A stretch of DNA of 14,790 nt from Patescibacteria group bacterium. GTDB lineage: Bacteria > Patescibacteriota > Gracilibacteria > UBA1369 > PNNO01. The first letter of the stretch is position 1; each line of letters begins with the position of its first letter. Under the pieces are notes generated by a model. That model did no database searches, had not been told where the DNA came from, and worked only from the letters and a program-made list of their open reading frames with translations. This document shows, one piece after another, positions 13,923 through 14,790 of this stretch. Location: contig JAHJMX010000107.1 of the NCBI GenBank assembly GCA_018821175.1, positions 1 through 14,790 on the forward strand. The letters are read 5' to 3'. A program made the position numbers and the translations under genes.

Positions 13923-13951
13923 ATTATACTGCAAAAAGCCGTTTCCGTAAA
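13923..13951 (-). promoter_or_regulatory. Promoter of the VirD4-like ATPase gene
   Basis: On the minus strand TTTACG (13951-13946), a 17-base spacer and a perfect TATAAT (13928-13923). Initiation would be near 13916, leaving a leader of about 15 bases without an SD. It lies between the aspS stop and the ATPase start. Confidence 0.65.
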
Positions 13952-13963
13952 GTCTCTGTGTCG

Positions 13964-14790
13964 TTACTCTTTTTCAATTACTTCAATATGCATTTCTGCG
14001 ATTTGATTTGTAGGAAGCAAGGAAGGAGCGTCTAGCATTAGATCTCTTGCTTTTTGATCTTTAGGGAAGGGGATTATTTCTCGGATATTTGGTTCTTCAG
14101 CGAAAAGCATTACTAATCTGTCAAAACCAAGTGCTATCCCTCCATGAGGTGGAGCTCCATATTCAAAAGCTCTAAGCATGTGCCCGAATCTAGTGTCTGC
14201 ATCTTCTAGTGAAATTCCTAGTATTTCGAATATTAAAGCTTGTAAATCTCTTTCGTGAATTCTGATACTTCCACCACCAATTTCAGAACCATTTAAAACT
14301 ATGTCGTATGCATGAGATCTTGCTTTTTCTGGTGCCGTCTTGAGCAAATCGAGATCTTCTTCTAGTGGTCTTGTGAATGGATGATGTGCTGCAGAAAGTT
14401 GTTGCTCTTCTTCATTCCACTCAAACATTGGGAATTGAGTAACCCAAAGATATGCAAGTAAATTTTTATCTATCAAATTGAGTTTTTGTCCGCAAGCAAG
14501 GCGAACTTGTCCAAGCGATTCGCATGCAATATTGAATTTGTCGGCAGTGAAGAAAACAGCATCTCCAGTTTTTGCATCAACTTTTTTCTTAATTGCTTCT
14601 ATTTCATCTGGTTTTAGGAATTTTGTAATTTGGCTACGAGTTTCTTCTTCTGCAAACAAAATATATGCAAGCCCCTTAGCTTTATAAGCTTTTGCTATTT
14701 TTTCTAATTCATCGATTTCTTTACGAGTAAATTTTGCTCCGCCTTCAACTTTTAACGCTTTGACTATACCTCCGTTTGAAATTGCCCCAC
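13964..14790 (-). CDS. aspS: Aspartyl-tRNA synthetase, C-terminal part (5' end beyond the window)
   Basis: The frame is open to the window edge, giving 274 residues of the C-terminal half. It begins in the bacterial GAD insertion domain (GGIVKAL, then the AKGLAYI and ETRSQITKFL regions) and continues into the class II catalytic core: FPMFEWNEEE, AAHHPFTRP, GGGSIRIH, and motif 3 as GGIALGFDRLVML with the ATP-binding arginine. It ends with the usual tail resembling LMDAPSxxxxxQLxELHI. It charges tRNA-Asp; whether it also charges tRNA-Asn cannot be judged because the N-terminal anticodon-binding domain is absent. A TTG at 14659 is internal, not a start. No terminator is seen after the stop. Confidence 0.96.
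   Translation of the reverse strand, partial: GAISNGGIVKALKVEGGAKFTRKEIDELEKIAKAYKAKGLAYILFAEEETRSQITKFLKPDEIEAIKKKVDAKTGDAVFFTADKFNIACESLGQVRLACGQKLNLIDKNLLAYLWVTQFPMFEWNEEEQQLSAAHHPFTRPLEEDLDLLKTAPEKARSHAYDIVLNGSEIGGGSIRIHERDLQALIFEILGISLEDADTRFGHMLRAFEYGAPPHGGIALGFDRLVMLFAEEPNIREIIPFPKDQKARDLMLDAPSLLPTNQIAEMHIEVIEKE

Noticed and set aside
14659..14659. Start of aspS at the TTG at 14659
   Set aside because: The frame continues upstream with conserved AspRS sequence (GGIVKAL, AKGLAYI).
1..14790. Alternative genetic code with TGA as glycine (as in Gracilibacteria and Absconditabacteria)
   Set aside because: tsaE ends at TGA at its family length, and conserved glycines are encoded by GGN throughout. 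No in-frame TGA is needed by any gene.
1..14790. CRISPR array, insertion sequence or integrase-flanked element
   Set aside because: No spaced direct repeats of CRISPR type, no transposase or integrase frame, and no flanking target-site duplications were found around the GC-rich island.

Overview
The window is AT-rich bacterial DNA using the standard code: genes end in TAA, TAG and TGA, and full-length families have no in-frame TGA. Gene content and style suggest a Patescibacteria/CPR genome, most like Peregrinibacteria. The pointers are a secreted M23 peptidase with S-layer homology (SLH) repeats, a 3D-domain protein with four peptidoglycan-binding repeats, a lone VirD4/TraG-like ATPase, a small four-helix membrane protein, and almost no Shine-Dalgarno (SD) sequences. 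The phylum is inferred from these features and no marker phylogeny was possible.

Layout. Positions 3-4324 (+) hold a truncated membrane-anchored metallophosphoesterase, then an apparent operon from a clear extended -10 promoter at about 1190: a DHH/DHHA1 phosphoesterase, a large unknown membrane protein, a family 4 iron-sulfur uracil-DNA glycosylase and the four-helix membrane protein. A bidirectional terminator at 4341-4396 separates it from 4409-5137 (-), a GC-rich, cysteine-laddered, membrane-anchored protein of unknown function. Next comes about 400 bases without a convincing long gene (5138-5538), which is dense in hairpins and carries a near-consensus minus-strand promoter. Signal peptidase I and the M23/SLH peptidase follow on the minus strand, each with its own promoter. 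A divergent intergenic region leads to tsaE and an HD-domain hydrolase (+). The HD gene runs tail-to-tail, with an 11-base overlap, into the 3D/peptidoglycan-binding protein (-). A terminator, the VirD4-like ATPase and the C-terminal part of aspS (-) complete the window.

How the genes fit together. Several products work at the cell surface: signal peptidase, the M23/SLH enzyme, the 3D/PG-binding protein, and possibly the ATPase and the unknown membrane proteins. The rest are housekeeping: AspRS, the t6A-tRNA factor TsaE, DNA repair, and nucleotide or RNA recycling. The part most worth a second look is 4341-5538. There the composition, translation signals and non-coding structure all differ from the surroundings, and no recognisable family explains it.
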